Below, one piece after another: positions 1 through 8,972 of a DNA stretch of 64,000 bases; the stretch's first letter is position 1, and each line of letters opens with the position of its first letter. The position numbers and the translations under genes are program-made. The notes under the pieces are model-generated. The model was given only the letters and a program-made list of their open reading frames with translations. It made no database searches and was not told the DNA's origin. This stretch comes from Algoriphagus formosus (GTDB taxonomy: Bacteria > Bacteroidota > Bacteroidia > Cytophagales > Cyclobacteriaceae): NCBI RefSeq assembly GCF_002807035.1, contig NZ_NIUC01000002.1, positions 305,477 through 369,476 of the forward strand. Reading direction: 5' to 3'.

Positions 1-1
1 G

Positions 2-2071
2 ATGGACTACGCTGTCAATTTTGACCAGTCCTCCGAAAATACAGTTACCACCTTTCAACTCAGGGCCGGCGGCGAGTTTTTAGGCGGGGATATTCAGGGA
101 GCCTACACCGGTTCTGTAGATGCTGAGGGTTTGAGCAGTCAATTCTCGGGATTACGCTGGCGATATGTATTACCGGGAGGCTTAAAACCTAACAAAAACG
201 TCCTGCTGAGCAGCATCACCCTGGGACAAATCAATACCACGAGTCTGACAGACGCTGTTTCTTTGACGGGCTTTTCACTGACAAACAATCCTGTAATTCC
301 CCGACAAGAGTTGGATGTCTATGTGATCGACGGCTACACCGAGCGAGATTCAGAGGTAGAGCTATTGATTGGGGGGCAATTGGTTGACTTTATGCGGGCT
401 GATGAGGTTGGTTACTATCGATTCAATGCACCGGTGACCTATGGAACTGTCCGTTTAACGCTGAGAATCTACACGCCTCAGGGAGAAGTGATCGTTCAGG
501 ACCGTCAATTGCAGATCCCTTTCTCCTTCCTGCCCAAGGGATTTTTGGCTTACAATATTCAAGGTGGCAGGCTCCAGAATGCTGCAGATTCCCTTCCCTC
601 TGATCTTGTGGGACATGCGGACCTTGCATTTGGATTGAGTAAATCAACGACAATACGTGCGGGTGTAAATTATGGGGACTACTTTGGCATCAGTAGACAG
701 AATACTTCCTTTGGTTTGTCTACCCGTTTGTTTCAGCAATACCTCTTCAACGTAGATTATTTACCCGAGCGATACTATCGAGCCAATGCCAGTGTTTTTT
801 ATGCCAATAACATCAACATCAGTACACAGGCTACCGAATACCTGACGCTTCCAGACGAAGAAAATGCAAGTAGCCAGCCTATAAGAGATGCTAACTTAAA
901 TGCCTTCCTTCCATTTAAGCTATTTGGAAGATTTTCAGGGATTCGATTCGGTGGAGAAAAGCAATGGCTAATGGATGGATACAAGGGAAATCTCCAGGCT
1001 GACTTTAATATGCAGCTTGGGAAACTGGCTGCACGTTTCAATTATCGGGCACAGCTTTTTGGCCAAGGAAGTGGTGATGATCTCTCCTCGGAATTTGCCC
1101 CCGGAGTTTTGACAGGCTCCTTCACTTATTCCCTTCCACGAAGTCCAAGTTTACCTGTTTTTGTGAAAGGCATGTTTATCCGATCTCAAGTAAGATACAA
1201 TACTGCCTCCTCCCAATTGTCTAATCTGAATATCCAAGTTTCACAAACGCTATTTAAACTGGGACGCCTAACCATGGCCTATGACCGGGATTTGGTGAAC
1301 GGTAATGGACAATTTCAGATTGGATTTCTTTACGACTTTAACTTCTTCAGGTCGTCTTCTCAATTTTCAAAACGAAAAGGAGACTATTCTGTCCGACAAA
1401 GCATCAGTGGATCGATTGGTATAGACCCTGTGGCTGGTGCCTTGCTACCTTCCAATCGAGATCAGGTCTCGAGGTCAGGAGTATCTGTGCGGATGTTCAT
1501 TGATGAAAATGAAAATGGGAAATTTGATAAAGGAGAGGAAATAGTCCCTGCCAAGGCAGTACGTCTAGATAAATCCGGAAATATGCTATTAGGATCTGAT
1601 GGCGTACTGAGAATTACCCAATTGCAGAGTTATTGGACTTATACACTGGAAATTGATACGCAGTCTTTGCCTGATCCAACCTTGGCACCTAAGGAAAAGA
1701 AATTTGGCTTTGTAGCTGAACCGAACCGATTCAAGGTAATCGATATTCCGCTTTACCGAACAGGGATCATTGAAGGGGCTGTGCTTATGAAGCAAAAGTC
1801 CGGAGAACAAGGAATAGGCGGACTTAGGTTGCTACTTACCAAAAAAGGAACAGGTGAACTTATAGAAACCCTTCGGACTTTTGCCGATGGATCCTATTAT
1901 GCATTTGGTTTACTCCCTGGGAATTACCAGTTGGAAATAGATCCTAAACAGCTGGAGTTTTTGAATGCCAATGTGGATCAAAGTATCATCGAATTTGAAA
2001 TCAAACCGCTGATAGATGGGGACTATTTAGAAAACCTGAATTTCACCCTTTCAAAGATCGAAGAGGAGTAG
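2..2071 (+). CDS. Outer-membrane usher-like protein, 5' end cut by window edge
   Basis: The reading frame is open from the first bases and the first residues look like the middle of a protein, so the N-terminus lies outside the window. The visible 689 residues show a long aromatic-rich beta pattern typical of an outer-membrane barrel. A segment near residues 100-175 (pro-rich start, then VEL/RLTLRIYTPQGE) resembles the region of FimD/PapC-type ushers where the barrel meets the plug. Near residue 499 a DENENGKFDKGEE stretch looks like the calcium-binding EF-hand-like loop of SdrD-B/Cna-B-type domains, followed by a carboxypeptidase-regulatory-like domain (FADGSYYAFGLLPGNYQL, about residues 622-640). 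Usher relationship is inferred from pattern only; no chaperone or pilin is visible downstream. Partners may lie upstream of the window. Confidence 0.6.
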   Translation: MDYAVNFDQSSENTVTTFQLRAGGEFLGGDIQGAYTGSVDAEGLSSQFSGLRWRYVLPGGLKPNKNVLLSSITLGQINTTSLTDAVSLTGFSLTNNPVIPRQELDVYVIDGYTERDSEVELLIGGQLVDFMRADEVGYYRFNAPVTYGTVRLTLRIYTPQGEVIVQDRQLQIPFSFLPKGFLAYNIQGGRLQNAADSLPSDLVGHADLAFGLSKSTTIRAGVNYGDYFGISRQNTSFGLSTRLFQQYLFNVDYLPERYYRANASVFYANNINISTQATEYLTLPDEENASSQPIRDANLNAFLPFKLFGRFSGIRFGGEKQWLMDGYKGNLQADFNMQLGKLAARFNYRAQLFGQGSGDDLSSEFAPGVLTGSFTYSLPRSPSLPVFVKGMFIRSQVRYNTASSQLSNLNIQVSQTLFKLGRLTMAYDRDLVNGNGQFQIGFLYDFNFFRSSSQFSKRKGDYSVRQSISGSIGIDPVAGALLPSNRDQVSRSGVSVRMFIDENENGKFDKGEEIVPAKAVRLDKSGNMLLGSDGVLRITQLQSYWTYTLEIDTQSLPDPTLAPKEKKFGFVAEPNRFKVIDIPLYRTGIIEGAVLMKQKSGEQGIGGLRLLLTKKGTGELIETLRTFADGSYYAFGLLPGNYQLEIDPKQLEFLNANVDQSIIEFEIKPLIDGDYLENLNFTLSKIEEE

Positions 2072-2282
2072 GCTTTTGAAGACTTAATCAGTTTACCATT
2101 AGGGCAATAAAATTGAATCTAAAATGAACAAATGGATTCAATATCAAGTTGATTTTGGGCGGTTTATATCTTGTGAGGGTCAAAAAATCTATTGATTTTT
2201 GCTGTTCATTTAAAAAATCCGCGATAAATTAAATTTACATTTTAAGCAAAACCCAATAATCTTATAATCACCAAAGTAAGCC

Positions 2283-2504
2283 ATGAGAATTTTAGAGAAG
2301 AATATGGGATTACTTGATATTGGGATAAGAATAATTCTTGCTGCGGTATTATTCACGTTATTTTTCACCAATACAGTTACCGGAACAATAGGTTTTATTG
2401 ATTTGGGCATAGCCATATTATTCACAGTTACTTCCTTTGTTGGATTTTGTCCTCTATATAAAGTTTTCGGATTTAAAACCTGTCCGAATAAGAGGTTAAA
2501 GTAA
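2283..2504 (+). CDS. Small YgaP-type (DUF2892) membrane protein
   Basis: A 73-residue protein with two hydrophobic helices (about residues 10-30 and 35-53), beginning KNMGLLDIGIRII and ending in an SFVGFCPLYKVFGFKTC motif. This motif order (N-terminal NMG..D..IR, central G.I....G, C-terminal FCPLY...G..TC) is the hallmark of the DUF2892/YgaP transmembrane domain, which in E. coli is fused to a rhodanese sulfurtransferase. Here it stands alone at the usual length for the solo form. The two conserved cysteines near the C-terminus are present. No neighbour suggests a specific role. The start at 2283 is an ATG; a later ATG at the MGLL position is possible. Confidence 0.75.
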   Translation: MRILEKNMGLLDIGIRIILAAVLFTLFFTNTVTGTIGFIDLGIAILFTVTSFVGFCPLYKVFGFKTCPNKRLK

Positions 2505-2763
2505 CTTTTTCTAAAAAAGAGACTCGAAGGCTCAATTCGACACCTCCTTCTTTCGATTCATTTTTACCAAAATTTCTAATGTAAAACTAGACCCAAACAT
2601 TCAGAAAATCAGCATCAATATAATTTTGAGCTGGATTTGATTCATTGGCAGTCCCGTGTAAACAAGAATGCCAATTTCTGTCCAAATTAGTTTTTCCCTT
2701 GGAGGATCTCCCTTCATCAGGTATCTTGGATTAAGATTTTAAATTCAAGTTTTTTCATTCCAA

Positions 2764-3993
2764 ATGCTCAAAATCCTTCATACTGCAGATTGGCACCTTG
2801 GCAAGCGCCTACAGGAATTTCCCAGAATCGAAGAGCAAAAGCTCGTGCTCGACGAAATCTGCCAGATTGCCGATGAGCAGGAGGTTGACCTTGTCCTTTT
2901 GGCGGGTGATATCTTCGATAGCTTCAATCCTGCGCACGAAGCCGTGGAATTGCTCTACAAAACCCTCCGCAGATTATCAAAAAATGGAAATCGTCCCATT
3001 ATTGCCATCTCCGGCAATCATGACAGTTCCCAATTTGTCGAAGCACCCGATCCCCTCGCGCGGGAAATGGGTATTTTCTTCTATTCCCGCTATGACAGCC
3101 TTATTCCAAATGGAACACTGGACTCAGGAGTCGAAATTCTACGAACAGACAAAGGTTTTGTGGAATTAAAACTTCCAAAAATTAACTTTCCTATCCGGTT
3201 GATTTTGGCTCCCTATGCGCATGAGGTCAGCTTACGCACCTATCTTGGGGAGGAAAACCGGGAGGAAGAATTTCGCAATCTCCTTGCTGATAAATGGAAA
3301 GCCCTGGCTGACCAATACTGCGATTCCAATGGGGTGAATGCCTTCGTTGGCCATTTCTTTTTTGCAAAAAAAGGAGCTCCACTAGAAGAGGAACCTGAGT
3401 CAGAGCGCCCAATACTACATGTGGGCGGTACACAGGCACTATTTACAGAAAATCTACCTCCACAGGTTCAATACGCAGCGCTAGGGCACCTGCATCGCTA
3501 CCACGCGGTGGATAAAAATCCTTGTCCTGTAGTCTATTCCAGCAGTCCACTGGCTTATTCCTTTTCGGAAGCAGACCAGGAAAAGCAGGTAGTCATCGTC
3601 AGCTTAGAGCCCGGAAAAGCCGCTGAATACAGACCAATCCCCTTAAAATCAGGGCGACCACTTTACCGAAAAACCTTCGACAATCTGTCTGACACGTTGG
3701 ATTGGCTAAAGGAAAATTCATACTGTTTTCTGGAACTCACCTATCAGACAGAGCACTCGATCGATGCCAATACTCGCAAAGCAATCAATCAGGCGCATGA
3801 CGGAATAGTCAACCTGATTCCCCAAATCAAAAACCCTCAAGGACAAGAATCGCTAAGCCTGAAAGCTGAAGATCTCGAAAAAGACATGCTCAGCCTTTTC
3901 AAGCTTTATTTTCAAAGTGAACGGGGACAAGAACCGAATGAAGAGCTCCTCGAAATTTTCAAAGAAGTCATCAGTCAAGATTCCAACGCATGA
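2764..3993 (+). CDS. sbcD: Exonuclease SbcCD, subunit D (Mre11-like nuclease)
   Basis: This 409-residue protein is the calcineurin-like nuclease subunit that, with SbcC, opens hairpins and trims blocked or double-strand DNA ends. All phosphoesterase metal motifs are visible: TADWH (residues 7-11), GDIFD (48-52), GNHDS (84-88), a GHFFF histidine motif and LGHLHRYH (240-247). Length matches bacterial SbcD (about 400). The stop overlaps the start of sbcC by four bases (ATGA), so the two are translationally coupled. The 259-base gap upstream holds a TAATTTTG box at 2621-2628 resembling a Bacteroidota -7 element, but I see no matching -33 element. Identification is secure. Confidence 0.96.
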   Translation: MLKILHTADWHLGKRLQEFPRIEEQKLVLDEICQIADEQEVDLVLLAGDIFDSFNPAHEAVELLYKTLRRLSKNGNRPIIAISGNHDSSQFVEAPDPLAREMGIFFYSRYDSLIPNGTLDSGVEILRTDKGFVELKLPKINFPIRLILAPYAHEVSLRTYLGEENREEEFRNLLADKWKALADQYCDSNGVNAFVGHFFFAKKGAPLEEEPESERPILHVGGTQALFTENLPPQVQYAALGHLHRYHAVDKNPCPVVYSSSPLAYSFSEADQEKQVVIVSLEPGKAAEYRPIPLKSGRPLYRKTFDNLSDTLDWLKENSYCFLELTYQTEHSIDANTRKAINQAHDGIVNLIPQIKNPQGQESLSLKAEDLEKDMLSLFKLYFQSERGQEPNEELLEIFKEVISQDSNA

Positions 3994-6900
3994 TTCCTGT
4001 ACAGTTAGAAATTCAAGGCCTTTACTCCTATCGCGAAAAGCAGACGATCAACTTCGATCCGCTGACAGCCGCTGGTCTTTTTGGTATTTTCGGAGCTGTG
4101 GGAAGCGGAAAGTCTTCTATCCTTGAGGCCATTTTATTGGCTCTCTATGGTAGCACCGAGCGCCTCTCAGATCGTGGTGAAAAAAACTCCATGCTCAACC
4201 TCCAAAGTGAGCAGATGCTGATTCGATTTATCTTTCGCTCCGGAAAAAACAATACCCAAACCTTCCTCGCACGCTATGAAGCCAAGCGCAACAAAAAGGA
4301 TCCCGAACGGGTAGATCCGGCTTCTCATATTTTCTATCAGCAATCAGGCTCAGATTGGGAAGCAATCGACACTAAAGCTGAGGAAATCATTGGGATGAAA
4401 AAGGAGCATTTCAAGCAGACTGTGATCATTCCTCAGGGGAAATTCCGGGAATTTATCGATCTCACCCCAGGTCCACGTGCTGAAATGATGAAGGAACTCT
4501 TTGGTTTGGAGCGCTTTGATCTATCAGGTAAAACGGGACATCTCCTAAGAGCTGTAAAAGATGAAAAGATCCGATTAGAAACTCGATTGCAAAGCCTGGA
4601 AGCCTATTCCGAGGAAGGGGTAAAAGAGATTCAAACCCAATTGGAAGCGGCTAAGAAGAACTGGGAAAAAAGTCTGTCCGAGTTGGAAAAGCTGGAGAAA
4701 ATCCTGAAAACCCAAGAAAAACTTCGGGAAAAAAATGAAGCTTGGCAGCAAAACCAAAAGTCTTATGCTGAGCTCCAAGCGCAGAAACCTCAGATAGAAG
4801 AAAAGCGACAAATTCACAGGGATTTTATCACCGCAAAAACCTACCTGAGACCTGTTTGGAATCAGCTACAAGAGCTTCAAAAAGATGTCGAAAAATACCG
4901 GGTAAGCATTACGGACGCAGAGCGATTCGCGGTAGAATTTGAAAAGGAAATTGATCGACTACAGCAGGAGGAAACTGCCCTTCGGCAAAAGAATCAAGAC
5001 AGACCCAAGCGGGAAGGAAAGATCCGCGACCTCAAGAAAGTCTTGGAAATTCAAGAGCTGGATTCTAGGTTCCAAATTGCCAAAAATGAACTGGATCAAA
5101 TCCTTCCGGCGATTCAAACATTTCAGGCAAAGCGAAAGGACTTGGAAAAGGAGATTCTGGAAAAAGAAACCTTCCTACAGTCCGAATCCGGCACGGATGT
5201 CAATCAGCTAGCCGAATTGAAAAACCAACTGAGTTCCTGGAAGGATCTTTTGGAGCAGTTGGCACAAAAGGAAAAGCTCATTTCCCAATTTGAAAAGGAA
5301 AGCGAGCATGTCGAAAACACGCTTTTGAAATTGCGGCATAGCATCCCGCGTGAATATGAGAACCTCGATAAGTGGCAGCAAGCTCAAAAAGAAGTGATCA
5401 ATACCTGGGATGAAAAACGGGAAAATTTGCTTCGCAAATCCGGACTTCACAGCCATGCCCACTTGCTGGAGGATGGAGAACCCTGCCCGCTTTGCGGTTC
5501 CTCAGAGCATCCCAATCCTTTGGAAAAATCGGCTGCTGACCGAAGCTTACGCGAAATCGAGCTAAAGATCGGTCAAGAAAAAGAGGAGCTGGAGAAAATC
5601 CTTCTCATTAGACAGCAGCTCAAAGAGCAGGAGATCTATCAGCAAACGCACAGTGAAAATCTGAAAAGAAACCGTTCAGAAAAATCGCTCCTGATAGAGA
5701 AACTTGAAAATTTGACCTCACTCCTTTCTGCCCAATCTATCCATCAAAAGGATGAATTGGAAGCTTTTATTGCTAAGCTGGAAAATCAGAGCCAAGTCCG
5801 GGAGCAAAACCTGAAACAGCTTCAATCCCTAAGAAAAGAACTGGATCAGGTACAGAAGCAGCTGGATAGCTCGCAGGAAAATCTCCAAAAGGCCCAACTG
5901 AAAAAAGAAAATACTCTCACGGCGATCCAATCCAAAAAGGAGGAAATCAAGGATCCTGAATTTTGTAAAAGCTTTTTCTCCAAATCTCCTGAAAAGGTAG
6001 AGGAAACTATCCTGAAGGTAGAGCGGGACATTGAAATCGCGGCAGAAGAACTCGAGAGTAAGCAAAAATACCTGCAGGAAGTCCGGACCAAAGCCACGAC
6101 GAACCTTGCCGACTTGAAAAACTTCAAAGCGACACTTGCAACTTTGACTTCAAAAAATGAAAATCTAAGTGCAGAGTTTGAGCAACTGAAAGCGGAGCAT
6201 GGGTTTCAGGATGAAGAGAAATTAATCGAGCTATTCGAGCATTCCTTGGATGCCGAAAAGACCGCGAAGGAAATTCAGAATTTTGATCAGCAGGTGGCAT
6301 TGGTAAAAAGTAAAATTGAAGAATTAGAGCAGGATCAAGCGGTAGTTTCTTTCGATCAAGCCGCATTTGAACAGTTGCAAAGTGACTTAAGTCTTTTCAA
6401 AAATGAGTCAAGGGAGATTCAGAATCGATTGACCCTACTTCAGGAAGAGCTTAAGAACACCAACCAAAAACTGGAGGAGAAAAAAGAGCAGGAGAAGCTT
6501 CTAGCCGAAGTAGAAAAACGGGAAACTTACCTTCGCGAACTGGAAAAACTCTTCAAAGGAAGCGGCTTTGTCAAATACGTGAGCTCGATCTATCTCCGTG
6601 AACTTTGCCACACGGCCAATCAGCGATTTATGAAGCTCAGTAAAAACAGCCTGGCATTAGAGATTGATTCTGATAACACCTTTTGGGTGATCGATTACCT
6701 CAATGGAGGCAAAAAACGACTGCTAAAAACGCTCTCCGGAGGTCAGACTTTTCAGGCTTCCCTCTGTTTGGCTTTGGCTTTAGCTGAAAAAGTCAAAGCA
6801 CTCAACCAAGCTGACCAGAGTTTCTTCTTTTTGGATGAAGGCTTTGGGGCTCTGGATCGAAATTCCCTCCGCGTTGTATTCGAAACCCTCAAGTCCCTTC

Positions 6901-7022
6901 GCCACGAAAACCGAATAGTCGGGATCATCAGCCATGTGGAAGATTTGCAGCAGGAGATCGGAGTCTTCGCTCAAGTCGAGCTAGACCCAGAGGTAGGTTC
7001 GCAGGTGAGTTATTCTTTTTGA
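3990..7022 (+). CDS. sbcC: Exonuclease SbcCD, subunit C (Rad50-like SMC ATPase)
   Basis: A 1010-residue SMC-family ATPase that clamps DNA and powers the SbcD nuclease. The N-terminal half of the ATPase carries Walker A GAVGSGKSS (residues 35-43). A Q-loop region follows, then two long coiled-coil arms (about 180-490 and 520-860). At their tip lies the zinc hook PCPLCG with Cys499 and Cys502, which dimerises Rad50-type proteins. The C-terminal half carries the ABC signature LSGGQ (915-919) and Walker B FFFLDEG (Asp949, Glu950). Length fits the family. It overlaps sbcD by four bases and is followed by a repeat-filled intergenic region, so the operon ends here. Confidence 0.96.
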   Translation: MIPVQLEIQGLYSYREKQTINFDPLTAAGLFGIFGAVGSGKSSILEAILLALYGSTERLSDRGEKNSMLNLQSEQMLIRFIFRSGKNNTQTFLARYEAKRNKKDPERVDPASHIFYQQSGSDWEAIDTKAEEIIGMKKEHFKQTVIIPQGKFREFIDLTPGPRAEMMKELFGLERFDLSGKTGHLLRAVKDEKIRLETRLQSLEAYSEEGVKEIQTQLEAAKKNWEKSLSELEKLEKILKTQEKLREKNEAWQQNQKSYAELQAQKPQIEEKRQIHRDFITAKTYLRPVWNQLQELQKDVEKYRVSITDAERFAVEFEKEIDRLQQEETALRQKNQDRPKREGKIRDLKKVLEIQELDSRFQIAKNELDQILPAIQTFQAKRKDLEKEILEKETFLQSESGTDVNQLAELKNQLSSWKDLLEQLAQKEKLISQFEKESEHVENTLLKLRHSIPREYENLDKWQQAQKEVINTWDEKRENLLRKSGLHSHAHLLEDGEPCPLCGSSEHPNPLEKSAADRSLREIELKIGQEKEELEKILLIRQQLKEQEIYQQTHSENLKRNRSEKSLLIEKLENLTSLLSAQSIHQKDELEAFIAKLENQSQVREQNLKQLQSLRKELDQVQKQLDSSQENLQKAQLKKENTLTAIQSKKEEIKDPEFCKSFFSKSPEKVEETILKVERDIEIAAEELESKQKYLQEVRTKATTNLADLKNFKATLATLTSKNENLSAEFEQLKAEHGFQDEEKLIELFEHSLDAEKTAKEIQNFDQQVALVKSKIEELEQDQAVVSFDQAAFEQLQSDLSLFKNESREIQNRLTLLQEELKNTNQKLEEKKEQEKLLAEVEKRETYLRELEKLFKGSGFVKYVSSIYLRELCHTANQRFMKLSKNSLALEIDSDNTFWVIDYLNGGKKRLLKTLSGGQTFQASLCLALALAEKVKALNQADQSFFFLDEGFGALDRNSLRVVFETLKSLRHENRIVGIISHVEDLQQEIGVFAQVELDPEVGSQVSYSF

Positions 7023-7066
7023 GGGGTGATTGCACCTTGACGGAGAAGCGACCTCAAAGGTATTTC

Positions 7067-7212
7067 CGTCATTGCGAGGGCAGAAACCTAAAAACCCTAT
7101 AGCTGCCCACTTTCTTTTCATGCCCGAAGCAATCTTAAAATCACCCTTCATCTCCTTGAGACTGCTTCGTCGTTCCTCCCTGCCTTGTCGGCAGACAGGC
7201 TCGCAGTGACAG
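7067..7212. repeat. REP-like imperfect inverted-repeat element, copy 1
   Basis: The element opens with CGTCATTGCGAGGG and ends with CTCGCAGTGACAG, which are near-complementary. Inside are GCCCGAAGCAATCTT and, on the other arm, GAGACTGCTTCGTCGTTCC, again complementary in their cores. The whole can fold into one long imperfect hairpin of about 145 bases. This GTCATTGCGAGG...GAAGCAATC...GCTTCGTCG...CGCAGTGAC pattern is a REP-type sequence scattered between genes in many Bacteroidota. It lies directly after sbcC. Confidence 0.75.
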
Positions 7213-7218
7213 TAGAAA

Positions 7219-7362
7219 CGTCATTGCGAGGGCAGAAACCTAAAAACCCTAAAGCTGCCTTTTTTCTTTTTATGCCCGAAGCAATTTCATAATTTGTTAT
7301 TCTCTACTTTGGGACTGCCTGCCCTCCGGGAGGCGGGCTTCGCTTCTCTCGCAGTGATGGGG
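7219..7362. repeat. REP-like imperfect inverted-repeat element, copy 2
   Basis: A second copy begins six bases after the first. Its left arm (7219-7288) is nearly identical to 7067-7136 of copy 1, differing at only a handful of positions. The right arm has diverged: it reads GGGACTGCCTGCCCTCCGGG followed by AGGCGGGCTTCGCTTCTCTC and GCAGTGATGG, with a GC-rich hairpin of its own (GCCTGCC.../GGCGGGC). It keeps the end complementarity. The remaining 54 bases to the next gene show nothing I can name. Confidence 0.72.
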
Positions 7363-7416
7363 TAAGACTCTTCCAATTTTTCATTAAATTGAAATCACCA
7401 TCAAAATCTAACCCTT

Positions 7417-7989
7417 ATGAGAACCCTAATCAGCATTTTCTTTTTATCGCTAAGCTTTTCAGCTTTCTCCCAAAATACACCGAGCAAAGACATTCAAATC
7501 AAACTGGCTCTTTTGGCCGCTCCTGAAGATCAGCAAAGCGAAGCCACTGTATATGCCTATGATGGAACGCTCTTGAGAAAAGGAAGCAATCAGACGATTT
7601 GCTTGGGGGATGATCCCAACCGAGAGGGACTGAGCGTCTCGTGCTATCATAGCAGCGCACAGCCATTTATGGAACGTGGATGGGCGCTTCGAAAGGAGGG
7701 AAAAGGTTTTCAAGAAGTCTTTGACACCCGGGAGGCTGAGGCAAAAGCAGGAAAGCTGCAATTACCCGATCAGGGCTCCGTACTTCATGTGCTGACAGCT
7801 GATGAGGCTGATGTCAATTGGGCTACCGGAGAGGCGCAAAATACTTATACGCGATCTGTGGTCTATATTCCTTGGGCTACTGCGGAAAGTACGGGTCTTC
7901 CACTGAAGCCCGCAGGTCCAGGACTGCCTTGGATCATGGACCCTGGTACCCACAGAGCTCATATTATGATCAACCCTCCTAGGAATTAA
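7417..7989 (+). CDS. Secreted protein of unknown function
   Basis: I do not recognise this 190-residue protein. A clear Sec signal peptide covers about residues 1-19 (MRTLISIFFLSLSFSAFSQ), with cleavage likely before or after the SQ. The mature part has two cysteines (in TICLGDD and SVSCYHS) that could form a disulfide in the periplasm, a charged central segment (FMERGWALRKEGKGFQEVFDTREAEAK, cut here for length in function only as a likely helix), and a glycine/proline-rich end with PGTHRAHIMINPP. There are no membrane helices after the signal. It sits alone between the REP repeats and an NmrA-type gene, a position consistent with accessory content. A periplasmic or extracellular location is inferred from the signal only. 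Confidence 0.7.
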   Translation: MRTLISIFFLSLSFSAFSQNTPSKDIQIKLALLAAPEDQQSEATVYAYDGTLLRKGSNQTICLGDDPNREGLSVSCYHSSAQPFMERGWALRKEGKGFQEVFDTREAEAKAGKLQLPDQGSVLHVLTADEADVNWATGEAQNTYTRSVVYIPWATAESTGLPLKPAGPGLPWIMDPGTHRAHIMINPPRN

Positions 7990-8093
7990 AGTCAAAAAAG
8001 ACATAGCCTTTTTACAACCTAGACCGATTGGAATAATGGATGAAGGAATTGTAGAGTCTATTTGATGGCTCAACAATTCATCACAAAACCTAC

Positions 8094-8972
8094 ATGAAAA
8101 AATTACTTATCACCGGAGCTACGGGAAATGTGGGTGAGCGAGTCATTCATTTCCTGAAAAACAATAGACAGGGCTTTGAAATATTGGCTTGCTACAGAAG
8201 TGAAAAAGATAAAGCGAGACTCTCAAAAATCACTGATATCACCCCTGTTTTTTTTGATTTTGAAGATATCGCTAGCATCGAGATAGCTATTTATCAATGT
8301 GATATCCTATTCTTATTAAGACCTCCACATTTGACAGACGTTAAGAAGTATTTCGAACCTATCACCCATTTAGCTAAAAAATCAGGACTTGAGCAGATCG
8401 TTTTTCTGTCTGTTCAGGGTGCTGAGTCAAGCACCTTGATCCCTCACCATAAAATCGAAAAACTTATTGTAGAAAGCGGTATTAATTTCACCTTTTTGAG
8501 ACCTGCTTACTTTATGCAAAATTTCACCACTACGCTGAAAAGAGATATTCTTGAAAAAGATGAAATTTTCCTGCCAGCAGGAAACGCAAAGTTCACACTG
8601 ATTGATCTCAATGATGCGGGTGAATTCACATCTAATGTATTGATTAATAATGAGTTACACATCAACCAAGCCTATACTCTAACTAATCAGGAACAACTTA
8701 CTTTCCAGCAAATGGCAGTCATATTAAGTGAGGAATTGGGAAGAAAGATAAGTTTCAAAAGCCCGAATCTGCTCAATTTTTTTATTCAAAAAAGAAGAGA
8801 GAAAGTCCCAACTGCCTTTATCCTTGTGATGATCATGTTGCACTATCTGCCAAGATTTTCATCAACTCCACCTACCACAGATACTGTGGAAAAGCTCATC
8901 GGATCAAAACCAATAAATTTTCGAGAATTTGTCAAAAGGGAAAACAGTTCTTTGAAGTCACCTAGTAGCTAA
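8094..8972 (+). CDS. NmrA-type NAD(P)-binding reductase
   Basis: A 292-residue atypical short-chain dehydrogenase. The Rossmann dinucleotide site ITGATGNVG (residues 6-14) is intact. The sequence LFLLRPPH, a VFLSVQGAESS strand, HHKIEKLI and FLRPAYFMQNF follow the order seen in NmrA/HSCARG and QorB/azoreductase-like proteins. The canonical SDR Tyr-x-x-x-Lys is not apparent in place, as is usual for this subgroup. Such proteins act either as NAD(P)H-dependent quinone or azo reductases or as cofactor sensors; the sequence does not decide. Its 3' end overlaps the convergent gene at 8962 by 11 bases. That neighbour is also NmrA-type, though the two proteins are clearly different. Confidence 0.82.
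   Translation: MKKLLITGATGNVGERVIHFLKNNRQGFEILACYRSEKDKARLSKITDITPVFFDFEDIASIEIAIYQCDILFLLRPPHLTDVKKYFEPITHLAKKSGLEQIVFLSVQGAESSTLIPHHKIEKLIVESGINFTFLRPAYFMQNFTTTLKRDILEKDEIFLPAGNAKFTLIDLNDAGEFTSNVLINNELHINQAYTLTNQEQLTFQQMAVILSEELGRKISFKSPNLLNFFIQKRREKVPTAFILVMIMLHYLPRFSSTPPTTDTVEKLIGSKPINFREFVKRENSSLKSPSS

Noticed and set aside
2621..2628. TAATTTTG as the sbcD promoter
   Set aside because: No -33 partner and 135 bases from the start; kept only as a comment under sbcD.
7067..7362. Possible CRISPR or small RNA array in the repeat gap
   Set aside because: Only two long, hairpin-forming copies with no spacers; this is REP-like.
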